Shown here: positions 1 through 8,743 of the stretch, piece by piece
How the letters are laid out: every line of letters starts with the position of its first letter
Numbering within the stretch: the stretch's first letter is position 1
Assembly: GCF_006980715.1 (NCBI RefSeq)
Contig: NZ_SBHN01000004.1
Coordinates: 1,353 to 65,352, forward strand
Length of the DNA stretch: 64,000 nucleotides
Source of the DNA: Telmatospirillum sp. J64-1
GTDB lineage: Bacteria > Pseudomonadota > Alphaproteobacteria > Rhodospirillales > Magnetospirillaceae
Reading direction: 5' to 3'
The notes under the pieces: generated by a model
Database searches by the model: none
Seen by the model: the letters and a program-made list of their open reading frames with translations, nothing else
Told to the model about the DNA's origin: nothing
Made by a program: the position numbers and the translations under genes

Positions 1-213
1 ATAGATGGGCTCGTCATACTCGCCCAGCACGTCGTCCGCTGTCTGTTCGACTACATCCACTCCAACGATGCCTTGCATCTCAAGGAGACGATCCGCCCGG
101 CGCAGGGCTGCGTCCTTGGTCGATGGCGTAATCGCTACTCCGGGCTTTAGCTTCTCGGTCTTGCCCATCTCCAGGAGATAGGGCTGGCAGATATAGAGGG
201 TCTTCCTGGCCAT
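1..213 (-). CDS. Hypothetical protein, truncated by the window edge (probably SOS-regulated)
   Basis: The ATG is at 213 on the minus strand and the frame stays open to base 1, giving 71 codons that begin MARKTLYICQPYLLEMGKTE. I do not recognise the family. The visible part is soluble and charged, with no signal peptide or membrane segment. The C-terminal end is missing, so its true length is unknown. About 27 bases upstream lies a perfect GTTC-N7-GTTC sequence, the operator type bound by LexA in alphaproteobacteria, so expression during DNA damage is likely. The partner genes lie outside the window. Confidence 0.6.
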   Translation of the reverse strand, partial: MARKTLYICQPYLLEMGKTEKLKPGVAITPSTKDAALRRADRLLEMQGIVGVDVVEQTADDVLGEYDEPIY

Positions 214-239
214 GGCGATGCTCCGCAACAGAACAAAAT

Positions 240-254
240 GTTCCCTTAATGTTC
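240..254 (-). promoter_or_regulatory. Candidate LexA (SOS) box, GTTC-N7-GTTC
   Basis: Bases 240-243 and 251-254 are both GTTC with exactly seven bases between them, which is the alphaproteobacterial LexA site. The left half is also part of an overlapping palindrome, GAAC-AAAAT-GTTC (231-243). The site lies just upstream of the minus-strand gene starting at 213. It is the only perfect match I noticed by eye in the window. Confidence 0.7.
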
Positions 255-298
255 TACTGCGTGCGGGGCGTCAAGAGGGTAGCGGTGGCGACATGAGA

Positions 299-340
299 AT
301 GCCGTTAGAAGAGGCGGTCAAACCTCGCTTCTAACGGCAT
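299..340. repeat. Long perfect hairpin, function unknown
   Basis: Bases 299-311 and 328-340 are perfect 13-bp reverse complements separated by 16 bases. There is no T-run on either side, so it is not an ordinary intrinsic terminator. It stands alone between the SOS-box gene and the inverted-repeat element at 401-510. The rest of 255-400 holds no gene that I can see. Confidence 0.55.
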
Positions 341-400
341 CGGCAGGAGTCCAAAAACTCTGTCGGAGAAGTCCAAAATCGGAAACCGCGCTACACCCGC

Positions 401-510
401 CCTTCGAGATGCCGCCACGGCGGCTCCTCAGGACGAGGCTAATTCCTTATTTCCTATCAATAAGATAGACCTCATGCTGAGGAGGGCCGAAGGCCCGTCT
501 CGAAGCATGG
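401..510. repeat. Dispersed inverted-repeat element, copy 1
   Basis: The left arm starts CCTTCGAGATGCC and carries GGCTCCTCAGGACGAGG. The right arm carries CCTCATGCTGAGGAGGGCC and ends in CCCGTCTCGAAGCATGG. The arms are imperfect reverse complements around an AT-richer centre. A second copy with the same order and sequence lies at 25556-25664. Elements of this type are common intergenic palindromes in alphaproteobacteria and carry no transposase. It may end transcription of the convergent or adjacent genes, but I see no T-tract. Confidence 0.75.
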
Positions 511-518
511 AGTAGCGC

Positions 519-1406
519 TCATCCCCGCGCCAACGAGCAGCCCGCCGGATTGCCGTCGACGCAGGCCTGTTCCAGGTTGATGACGGCGGCGCCGAAGCTG
601 CCGTGGGCCACGAAGCGGACCGGCAGCAGATAGCGGCTGTCGAGCTGCGCCTCGATCACCATGTTCTGCCAGTTCTTGATCTGCTTTTCCTTGAAACCGC
701 CCCGGGGCGTCAGAGTCAGGCGCAGCCTGATCGTTTCCATGGCGCGGTGACGGCCGGGCCCCAGGATTTCCGCATTCAGGTCGAAGCGCCGCCGGCCGTC
801 ATAGGACGGCACGGTGAAACGGGCCGGACCATTGCCGTAAACGGCCGCCGCCGTCTGATCACGCAGGGCGACGATCATGCTCAAGGGATCGAGCACATTG
901 GTCAGCAATTCATCGGGCAGCAATTCGTCTTCGGACTCATCCTCGTCCCGGTCGGTCCGCTGGTCCAGGGTCTTGACCGCGAGGCCGCTCTGCGGATCGA
1001 ATTCGACCTGCACCTCGTGCTGCTTGCGCTTGTCGACCGACACCATCTGGAAGCGCAAGGGTTCGCCGGGAATCTGGCCCGGAGCGGGCGTCGTATCACG
1101 GACCCCCCTGGTCTCCGCCTCGACGCGCAACGGCGAGAGGCGGTGCATCAGGCCGTCGCTCTGAAGCTCCATCTGCGCCACATATCCATTCGGATCTTCC
1201 TGGATGATCAGGCTCATGCTGCCGACCCTGAAGCCGCTCCAATGTCCGCTATAGCGCAGGCCGACCGTGTCGCTGGGCGAGACCCATTCGGTCCCGGACA
1301 GGGAAGCGAGCTGGGGCTGTTCCGCCGTCGCCAGAACCGGCAGAAGGCCTAGCAGGCCGAGAGCGAGGGGCGCGAACCACCGGCGCCGGGCATGAGTACG
1401 ATCCAT
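519..1406 (-). CDS. DUF3108 domain-containing exported protein
   Basis: A protein of 295 aa from the ATG at 1406. This start places a typical signal peptide at the N-terminus (MDRTHARRRWF, then a hydrophobic stretch ending LATAEQ). An in-frame ATG at 1445 would add 13 residues in front of the signal and looks less likely. The mature part matches the all-beta DUF3108 family of periplasmic or outer-membrane proteins, including the opening 'LRYSGHWSGFRVGSM'. A poly-acidic stretch (RDEDESEDELLPDE) lies mid-protein. Function is unknown. It is transcribed alone, divergently from the transhydrogenase operon. Confidence 0.8.
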   Translation of the reverse strand: MDRTHARRRWFAPLALGLLGLLPVLATAEQPQLASLSGTEWVSPSDTVGLRYSGHWSGFRVGSMSLIIQEDPNGYVAQMELQSDGLMHRLSPLRVEAETRGVRDTTPAPGQIPGEPLRFQMVSVDKRKQHEVQVEFDPQSGLAVKTLDQRTDRDEDESEDELLPDELLTNVLDPLSMIVALRDQTAAAVYGNGPARFTVPSYDGRRRFDLNAEILGPGRHRAMETIRLRLTLTPRGGFKEKQIKNWQNMVIEAQLDSRYLLPVRFVAHGSFGAAVINLEQACVDGNPAGCSLARG

Positions 1407-1632
1407 GTTGAGCAATATAGTTTCCCTACAGCTTGGATCATCCACAGGAAGACCGGGTGGGTTCCGGGTGGGGAAACTCTACCCGAATGCCCACACTTTA
1501 GTATATGACGCATATGATTATTAGCCCTTTGTAGCTCTTAACCTTATCCTAAAGAGCTTGGCAAAAGCCATTATACGCGGCATCTTGTCGCAACGCAGAA
1601 TCATAAGTCCGCGACAAAAGAGGGACACTTTA

Positions 1633-2789
<1,157 letters not shown>

Positions 2790-2790
<1 letters not shown>

Positions 2791-3209
2791 TGGACCAACA
2801 GCAGATCATCGATCAGGCCACCCGCCTGGCCAATCAGGCCCAGGACCTGGCCCAGGATGCCGCCCGTCTTGCCCATGACACGACGCAGCTGGCCATCGCC
2901 TCGGGCACGACCGAGGGCTTCAGCTTCGTCGCCCTGCTGACCGTCTTCGTGCTGGCCTGCTTCGTCGGCTATTACGTCGTCTGGCGCGTCACCCCCGCGT
3001 TGCATTCGCCGCTGATGGCGGTCACCAACGCCGTTTCGTCCGTCATCATCGTCGGCGCGCTGATCGCCGCCGGCCCGGCTGAAATCAATCTCTCGAGCAT
3101 TCTCGGCTTCTTCGCCGTGACGCTGGCCGCCGTCAACATCTTCGGCGGCTTCATCGTCACCCAGCGCATGCTGAGCATGTTCAAGAAAAAGCAGCAGCCG
3201 CAGAAGTAA
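2790..3209 (+). CDS. pntAB: NAD(P) transhydrogenase alpha subunit 2 (membrane part)
   Basis: A protein of 139 aa that supplies the transmembrane helices of the alpha side of the proton channel. After an amphipathic, Gln/Ala-rich N-terminus (about residues 1-45), there are three to four hydrophobic segments. Two are recognisable around [20 protein letters not shown] and [16 protein letters not shown]. The C-terminus is lysine-rich. GGAGG lies six bases or so before the start, and the ATG overlaps the pntAA stop, so the two are translationally coupled. Confidence 0.95.
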
Positions 3210-3222
3210 GGGGGGCGCTCAA

Positions 3223-4620
3223 GTGACTGAGAATTTCGCGGCCTTCGCCTATCTGATCGCCTCCATCTGCTTCATCATGGCGCTGCGCGGGCTGTCCTCG
3301 CCCGAAAGCTCGCGCCAGGGCAACTGGTTCGGCATCGTCGGTATGGCGATCGCCATCATCACCACGCTGATGATGCCTTCGGTCGTCAGCTATCCGCTGA
3401 TCATCGTCGGCATCGTCATCGGCGGCGCCATCGGCACCGTCGTCGCCCGCAAGATCCAGATGACGGCCCTGCCGCAGCTGGTCGCCGCCTTCCACTCGCT
3501 GGTCGGTCTGGCCGCCGTGCTGGTCGCGGGCGCCGCCTTGTTCAACCCGCAGGCCTACGGCATCGGCATGCCCGGCCAGATCGGCGCCGGTTCGCTGATC
3601 GAAATGGCGCTCGGCACCGCCATCGGCGCCATCACCTTCACCGGCTCGCTGGTCGCCTTCGCCAAGCTCCAGGGCCTGGTCAGCGGCAAGCCGCTGGTCT
3701 TCCCGATGCAGCATCCCCTGAATGCCGGCCTTGCCATCCTGATGGTCATCCTGATCATCTGGCTGGCCAGCACCGGCTCCTACAGCGCCTGGGTGCTGCT
3801 GGTCCTGCTGTCGCTGGCCTTGGGCCTGCTGCTGATCCTGCCCATCGGCGGCGCCGACATGCCGGTCATCGTGTCGATGCTGAACTCCTATTCGGGCTGG
3901 GCGGCGGCCGGTATCGGCTTCACCCTGGGCAACCCGCTGCTGATCGTCACCGGCGCGCTGGTCGGTGCCTCGGGCGCGATCCTGTCCTACATCATGTGCA
4001 AGGGCATGAACCGCTCGATCATCAACGTGATCCTGGGCGGCTTCGGCGGTGACTCGGCGGCAGCCGGCGCGGCCGGTGGCCCCGGCGGCGACCGTCCGGT
4101 CAAGGCCGGCAGCTCGGAAGACGCCGCCTTCATCATGAAGAACGCCAGCAAGGTCATCATCGTCCCCGGCTACGGCATGGCCGTCGCCCAGGCCCAGCAT
4201 GCCCTGCGCGAAATGGCCGACCTTCTGAAGGCCGAGGGCGTGGACGTGCGTTACGCCATCCATCCCGTCGCGGGCCGTATGCCCGGCCACATGAACGTGC
4301 TGCTGGCCGAGGCCAACGTGCCCTATGACGAAGTCTTCGAACTGGAAGAGATCAACCACGAATTCGGCACCGCCGACGTGGCCTTCGTCATCGGCGCCAA
4401 CGACGTGACCAACCCCGCCGCCAAGACCGATCCGCAGAGCCCGATCTTCGGGATGCCGATCCTCGACGTGGAAAAGGCCAAGACGGTGCTGTTCATCAAG
4501 CGCTCGATGGCTTCGGGTTACGCCGGCGTGGACAACGAATTGTTCTTCCGTGACAACACCATGATGCTCTTCGGCGACGCCAAGAAGGTCACCGAGGAAA
4601 TCGTGACCTCGCTGGGCTGA
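3223..4620 (+). CDS. pntB: NAD(P) transhydrogenase beta subunit (membrane plus NADP(H)-binding part)
   Basis: A protein of 465 aa starting at GTG, preceded by AAGGGGGG. Roughly residues 1-270 are multiple membrane helices. The C-terminal domain binds NADP(H), with PGYGMAVAQAQHALREM, the GADDV-region equivalent 'VIGANDVTNPAAKTDP' and 'FIKRSMASGYAGVDN', all hallmarks of PntB. It follows pntAB by 13 bases and closes the operon, ahead of an intrinsic terminator at 4643-4675. Confidence 0.96.
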   Translation: MTENFAAFAYLIASICFIMALRGLSSPESSRQGNWFGIVGMAIAIITTLMMPSVVSYPLIIVGIVIGGAIGTVVARKIQMTALPQLVAAFHSLVGLAAVLVAGAALFNPQAYGIGMPGQIGAGSLIEMALGTAIGAITFTGSLVAFAKLQGLVSGKPLVFPMQHPLNAGLAILMVILIIWLASTGSYSAWVLLVLLSLALGLLLILPIGGADMPVIVSMLNSYSGWAAAGIGFTLGNPLLIVTGALVGASGAILSYIMCKGMNRSIINVILGGFGGDSAAAGAAGGPGGDRPVKAGSSEDAAFIMKNASKVIIVPGYGMAVAQAQHALREMADLLKAEGVDVRYAIHPVAGRMPGHMNVLLAEANVPYDEVFELEEINHEFGTADVAFVIGANDVTNPAAKTDPQSPIFGMPILDVEKAKTVLFIKRSMASGYAGVDNELFFRDNTMMLFGDAKKVTEEIVTSLG

Positions 4621-4642
4621 TCCTTCGGCACGGCACATGAAA

Positions 4643-4675
4643 AAGGCGGGGCCTGCGGGCTCCGCCTTATTTTTT
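4643..4675 (+). terminator. Intrinsic terminator of the pnt operon
   Basis: The sequence AAGGCGG-GGCCTGCGGGCT-CCGCCTT forms a GC-rich hairpin followed by ATTTTTT. It lies 23 bases after the pntB stop and just before the end of the convergent LysR gene. Confidence 0.85.
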
Positions 4676-4685
4676 GACCGGCGCT

Positions 4686-5603
4686 TCAGGGCGTGGGGCC
4701 GGACGCGACCAGCCCGCACGCTTCCGACAGACGGTGCGCGGTGTCCAGAAAACCGGGCAGGCAGGGATTGGCGTTCCGGTCGTTCCAATACAGGCCCTGC
4801 TCGATCTGCGCCGAGGCCTCGATCGTCCGGAAGACCGCTCCCGCCAATTGCATCCGCCTCATGGAATCCGGCACCAGGGACACCCCCAACCCCTCGGCGA
4901 CGAGATTGACGATGGTCTGCTGCAGATGCGTCTCCAGCCGGATCACTGGCTCGAAGCCATGCTGGCGGCAGCAGGACATCACCGCCTCGTGCAGGACCGG
5001 CGCGGTCGTGCGGGGAAAGGTCACGAAGGGCTCTGCGGCCAGGTCCCCCACCGAGATGGATTCCTTTCCGGCAAGCGGATGAGTCTGCGGCAGCACGGCG
5101 CACAGGGGCTCGCGGGACAAAGGGTGGTAACGAAGGACATTGGGGAAGTCGCCGGGGAAACGGATGGTGATTCCGATATCCGCCTCCCCCGCCATGAGGG
5201 CCTGATGCAGGTCGCGCGGCAGGGTCTCGTTGAGGATCAGCGAGACATCGGGATGAGCCTCGCTGAACGCCTTGATCAGACGGGGCAGGACGTTCCAGGC
5301 GGCATACATGGTGAAGCCGATCCGCACCTCCCCGCGCTCGCCCTGGGCGGTGGCACGGGCCGAGCGCACGGCGAAATCGAGATCGGCAAGCAGCCGCTTG
5401 GCATTCCGGTAGAAATCCTCTCCCGCCGGGGTCAAGGAGACCGACCGCGAGGTGCGGCGGAACAGCGCCACCCCCAGGCTTTCCTCCAACGCCGCGATCT
5501 GGCGGCTGAGGGGCGGCTGCGTCATATGCAGGCGTTCGGCCGCTTGGCCGAAATGCTTCGTTTCAGCCAAGACGATGAAATAGCGGAGCTGGCGGATATC
5601 CAA
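4686..5603 (-). CDS. LysR-family transcriptional regulator
   Basis: A protein of 305 aa. The N-terminal winged helix-turn-helix reads DIRQLRYFIVLAETKHFG then AAERLHMTQPPLSRQIAALE, a textbook LysR DNA-binding domain. The rest is the periplasmic-binding-protein-like effector domain. The start is best placed at TTG 5603 because GAGGGGG lies eight bases before it and the protein then begins right at the conserved domain. ATG codons at 5636, 5645 and 5711 lack such a site. It is divergent from the AEC transporter at 5715 and so probably controls it. The ligand is unknown. Confidence 0.9.
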   Translation of the reverse strand: MDIRQLRYFIVLAETKHFGQAAERLHMTQPPLSRQIAALEESLGVALFRRTSRSVSLTPAGEDFYRNAKRLLADLDFAVRSARATAQGERGEVRIGFTMYAAWNVLPRLIKAFSEAHPDVSLILNETLPRDLHQALMAGEADIGITIRFPGDFPNVLRYHPLSREPLCAVLPQTHPLAGKESISVGDLAAEPFVTFPRTTAPVLHEAVMSCCRQHGFEPVIRLETHLQQTIVNLVAEGLGVSLVPDSMRRMQLAGAVFRTIEASAQIEQGLYWNDRNANPCLPGFLDTAHRLSEACGLVASGPTP

Positions 5604-5714
5604 GATTGATGCCCCCTCGGTATCGATCAGCGTCATAAATAGCATTAGACGGTATGGATCGACAGAACTAGGCTGAACCTTCCGCCGCGTTTTCTTCCAT
5701 GGCCCCGCCAACCA

Positions 5715-6644
5715 ATGCTGTCCGTCCTCAGTGTCGTCCTGCCGATCTTCGCCTTGATCCTGGCGGGCTATCTCTGTCGCCGCACCGGACGCCTGGGCGA
5801 AACCGCCGCCTCGGAGCTCAACCGCTTCGTCATCTGGCTATGCCTTCCGGCCCTGCTGTTCCGGGCCACGGCGCTGGCGAGCTGGGAGGAATTCTGGCAC
5901 CCGGACTTCATCATGGTGACGAGCCTCAGCATGCTGGCCGTGTTCGCCGTCACCCTGCTCTACCGCCTCAGATCGCCCCGCCATCTGGCGGATGCCAGCA
6001 TCGACGGATTGAGCGCCGCCTATGCCAATACCGGCTATATCGGCATCCCGCTTTGCCTGCTGGTCCTCGGCGACGACGGCTTGCGGCCGGCCCTGATCGC
6101 CACCCTGCTGGTGGTCTGCGTGCTGTTCGCTGTGGCGGTGATCTTCATCGAGGTCGGGCTGCAGGTGGAAAAATCCCTGCACCACGCGGCGATGAAGGTA
6201 TTGGTCGCCCTGGGCAAGAACCCGCTCGTCCTCTCCCCCTTGCTGGGCGCCTGCTGGGCGGGAACCGGCGTGGACCTGCCCGAACCGGTCGACAAGTTCC
6301 TGTTCCTGCTGGGAGAGGCGACGACGCCCTGCGCTCTCGTCTCACTGGGCCTGTTCCTGGCGCAAAAGCAGCAAGGCCCCAAGGAAGGCGCCATGGGGCT
6401 AGTCGCCATCAAGCTCTTCGTCCACCCGCTGATTACTTGGCTGCTGGCCTATTACGTCTTCCGCCTGCCGCCCCTCTGGGCCCATGCCGCCTTGCTGCTC
6501 AGCGCCCTGCCGACCGGAACCGGGCCCTTCATGCTGGCGGAATTCTATCGGCGGGAAGCCTCCGTGGTCTCGCGCACCATCCTGCTCTCGACCATCGGAT
6601 CGCTGATCACGGTTTCGCTCTGCCTGTACTGGATCAAGGCCTGA
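5715..6644 (+). CDS. AEC family transporter (auxin efflux carrier superfamily)
   Basis: A protein of 309 aa with about ten hydrophobic helices. It opens MLSVLSVVLPIFALILAGYL, and has the central 'GYIGIPL' and C-terminal 'ALPTGTGPFMLAEFY' stretches typical of AEC permeases, some of which export or import small organic acids. The substrate here cannot be read from sequence. The divergent LysR gene, with about 110 bp between the two starts, suggests ligand-responsive control of this transporter. Confidence 0.88.
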   Translation: MLSVLSVVLPIFALILAGYLCRRTGRLGETAASELNRFVIWLCLPALLFRATALASWEEFWHPDFIMVTSLSMLAVFAVTLLYRLRSPRHLADASIDGLSAAYANTGYIGIPLCLLVLGDDGLRPALIATLLVVCVLFAVAVIFIEVGLQVEKSLHHAAMKVLVALGKNPLVLSPLLGACWAGTGVDLPEPVDKFLFLLGEATTPCALVSLGLFLAQKQQGPKEGAMGLVAIKLFVHPLITWLLAYYVFRLPPLWAHAALLLSALPTGTGPFMLAEFYRREASVVSRTILLSTIGSLITVSLCLYWIKA

Positions 6645-6699
6645 GCGCGGAAGGCTCCCTCGCCTCCGACAAGGAGGCAGTGCAAACGCCAAACACGCC

Positions 6700-6716
6700 G
6701 CTGCCCTTCGGGCAGC
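6700..6716 (-). terminator. Hairpin downstream of rpsU, possible terminator
   Basis: GCTGCCC-TTC-GGGCAGC is a perfect 7-bp stem. Read on the minus strand it is followed by a moderately T-rich stretch (GTGTTTGGCGTTTG). It lies about 60 bases past the rpsU stop. A second small hairpin, GCCTCC-GACAA-GGAGGC, sits nearby at about 6662-6678. Neither has a clean T-run. Confidence 0.4.
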
Positions 6717-6778
6717 AGCGCGCTTGGTGACTTGCAGGAATAACGCGTCTAGGCTCTGCGGCCCGAACGCGGCAGGCT

Positions 6779-6982
6779 TTAGAAGCCTTCGCGCTCCAGG
6801 CGCTTGCGCTCGAGCTTGCGGGCGCGACGCACCGCTTCAGCCCGTTCGCGAGCCTTCTTCTCAGAGGGCTTCTCGAAGTTACGGCGAAGCTTCATTTCGC
6901 GGAAAATCCCTTCGCGCTGCATCTTCTTCTTGAGCGCCTTCAGGGCTTGATCGACATTGTTGTCACGAACGAGAACCTGCAC
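6779..6982 (-). CDS. rpsU: 30S ribosomal protein S21
   Basis: A protein of 67 aa, very basic, beginning [20 protein letters not shown] and containing the S21 core '[20 protein letters not shown]'. S21 sits at the 30S platform and helps initiation. The start is a GTG at 6982, because an in-frame stop lies four codons upstream; AGAGGAG lies about 12 bases upstream. It stands alone, divergent from def. Confidence 0.95.
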   Translation of the reverse strand: MQVLVRDNNVDQALKALKKKMQREGIFREMKLRRNFEKPSEKKARERAEAVRRARKLERKRLEREGF

Positions 6983-7217
6983 GTTTCGTCACCGCTCCTC
7001 TGCAAGTATGCGAAAAACAATCAGATCGGCGGACATCCGCCGTCCGGAAGGCCGTGTTGATAACACAGCCGTCATCACTTGTGAAGGGGGCAGCGGGCGA
7101 AATCGACTTTTGTCCGTCGCCGCCACTCCAAACATATGATGTTTCGGCATAAAAACTCAAGATCGCAGGCAGCACCTATTTACGGCCAGCGCACCGCACC
7201 GCATATTATCCCCCACT

Positions 7218-7748
7218 ATGGCCATATTGAAGATCGCCCGTATGGGCCACCCTGTCCTGAAGCGCCGCGCCGACGAGGTGCCCGACCCGACCGCGCCCGA
7301 AATCCAGCGCCTGGTCCAGGACATGACGGAAACCATGGAAGATGCCGGAGGCGCCGGACTGGCCGCCCCGCAGGTGCATGTGCCCTTGCGCGTGGTCATC
7401 TTCCACGTCCCCGCCCTGCGCTCGGATACCGGCGAGGACCTGCCCCTGACGGCGCTGGTCAATCCCGAGATCGAACCCTTGGGCGAGGAGACTGCCCTGG
7501 GATACGAGGGCTGCCTGTCCCTGCCCGGCCTGACCGGGCAGGTGCCGCGCTTCACCCGTATCCGTTATCGCGGCTGGACTCCCCAGGGGGAGCGCATCGA
7601 GCGCGAGGCCGAGGGCTTCCATGCCCGCGTGGTCCAGCATGAATGCGACCATCTTGACGGTATTCTTTATCCCCGGCGCATGACGGACCTGACCAGCTTC
7701 GGCTTTACCGAGGAAGTCCGCCGCGCCCTGCAGGAGGAGGGGAAATGA
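7218..7748 (+). CDS. def: Peptide deformylase
   Basis: A protein of 176 aa that removes the formyl group from the N-terminal methionine of new proteins. All three metal-site motifs are present: GAGLAAPQ, EGCLSLPG (metal ligand Cys99) and QHECDHLDG (His141, Glu142, His145). No Shine-Dalgarno is visible before the ATG, and a TATTAT box lies only nine bases upstream, so the transcript may be nearly leaderless. Its last four bases overlap the COQ9-family gene. Confidence 0.96.
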   Translation: MAILKIARMGHPVLKRRADEVPDPTAPEIQRLVQDMTETMEDAGGAGLAAPQVHVPLRVVIFHVPALRSDTGEDLPLTALVNPEIEPLGEETALGYEGCLSLPGLTGQVPRFTRIRYRGWTPQGERIEREAEGFHARVVQHECDHLDGILYPRRMTDLTSFGFTEEVRRALQEEGK

Positions 7749-8428
7749 TGGACGTGAAGGATTTGAGAGAAGCCCGCGACGAATTGCTGCTGGCGACCCT
7801 GCCCCATGTTCCCTTCGACGGCTGGACGCCCAAGGCCATGCGCGAGGGCGCGCGCAGCCTGGGCCAGGACCGCACCCTGCCCGAACGCCTGTTCCCCGGC
7901 GGCGTAGTCGAGATGGTGGATCATTTCAGCGATTACGCCGACCGCCTGATGGTCGAGGACCTGGCGCTGGAAACGGCCGAGGAAATGCGTCTGCGCGACC
8001 GCATCAAGACGGTGATCCGCCTGCGCCTGGAACGCTGGGCGCCCGAACGCGAGGCGGTGCGCCGTGCCGCGACCCTGCTGGCCCTGCCGCAGAACGCGCC
8101 CGTCGCCCTGCGCGCCACCTACCGGACCGTCGATACCATGTGGTATGCGGTCGGCGACCGTTCCGTCGATTTCAGCTTCTATACCAAGCGCGCCAGCCTG
8201 GCCGCCGTGTTCAGCAGCACGCTGCTGTACTGGATGGAGGATCAGTCCGAAGGCTTCGAGGAGACCTGGGGCTTCCTCGACCGTCGCCTGGAAGACATCA
8301 TGCGCATCCCGAAGATCAAGGCGAAGATCAACCAGGGCCTGTCCTATCTGCCCAATCCCTTGCGCCTGATGCCCGGCTTCTCGCCCGCTCCCCGGCCGCG
8401 CCGCTTCGGCATCGACGGGCGTTTCTAG
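7745..8428 (+). CDS. COQ9 family protein (ubiquinone biosynthesis)
   Basis: A protein of 227 aa. COQ9 proteins bind lipids and assist COQ7-type hydroxylation in ubiquinone synthesis. The C-terminal COQ9 domain is recognisable in 'ATYRTVDTMWYAVGDRSVDF' and 'YTKRASLAAVFSSTLLYWM'. The N-terminal part resembles the TetR-like fold of the family. The start overlaps the def stop (ATGA), so the two genes form an operon. Confidence 0.92.
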   Translation: MMDVKDLREARDELLLATLPHVPFDGWTPKAMREGARSLGQDRTLPERLFPGGVVEMVDHFSDYADRLMVEDLALETAEEMRLRDRIKTVIRLRLERWAPEREAVRRAATLLALPQNAPVALRATYRTVDTMWYAVGDRSVDFSFYTKRASLAAVFSSTLLYWMEDQSEGFEETWGFLDRRLEDIMRIPKIKAKINQGLSYLPNPLRLMPGFSPAPRPRRFGIDGRF

Positions 8429-8432
8429 TTCC

Positions 8433-8516
8433 TTACCGCACGATTCCCGCGAAAGCGGGAATCGATGGCGCCGCCACACTCGCCTTCAGCGCTGCGACTT
8501 GCGTAATCGGCTTCAT
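8433..8516 (-). other. 27-codon micro-ORF with a strong ribosome site, running into a REP
   Basis: On the minus strand CGGAGGGTGATC precedes an ATG at 8516. The frame encodes 27 residues (MKPITQVAALKASVAAPSIP, then AFAGIVR) and stops at 8433-8435. The last ten or so residues come from the REP hairpin at 8441-8464. It could be a short real peptide, or the stump of a gene cut off by the repeat. Evidence for expression is only the ribosome site. Confidence 0.25.
8441..8464. repeat. REP-type palindrome
   Basis: CGATTCCCGC-GAAA-GCGGGAATCG is a perfect 10-bp stem with a four-base loop, directly after the COQ9-family gene. The core CCCGCGAAAGCGGG recurs at 11885-11901. The following stretch to 8743 holds further small hairpins (for example 8618-8639) and no convincing gene apart from the micro-ORF. 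Confidence 0.8.
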
Positions 8517-8743
8517 GATCACCCTCCGGGAAGCATGAAGGCCAAGATCGTTATCTTATAACACAAACACCTCAGTAATCCTTCTTGACAGCCGGAGCGG
8601 CCTTTCGCGAGAATCCGGGCGGGTTTGGTTGGACCCGCCACGTCCGCGGAAAGGGCTGCGCCCTCAACCCTTGAAAATGGGTTGCCTCGATTCTCCCTTT
8701 TCTGTCTGACGGCGGACACGGACATGGATGAAAAGGGATTGCC

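Noticed and set aside
3181-5103. 640-codon minus-strand frame across pntB
   Set aside because: Antisense to pntB, no ribosome site, low-complexity composition.
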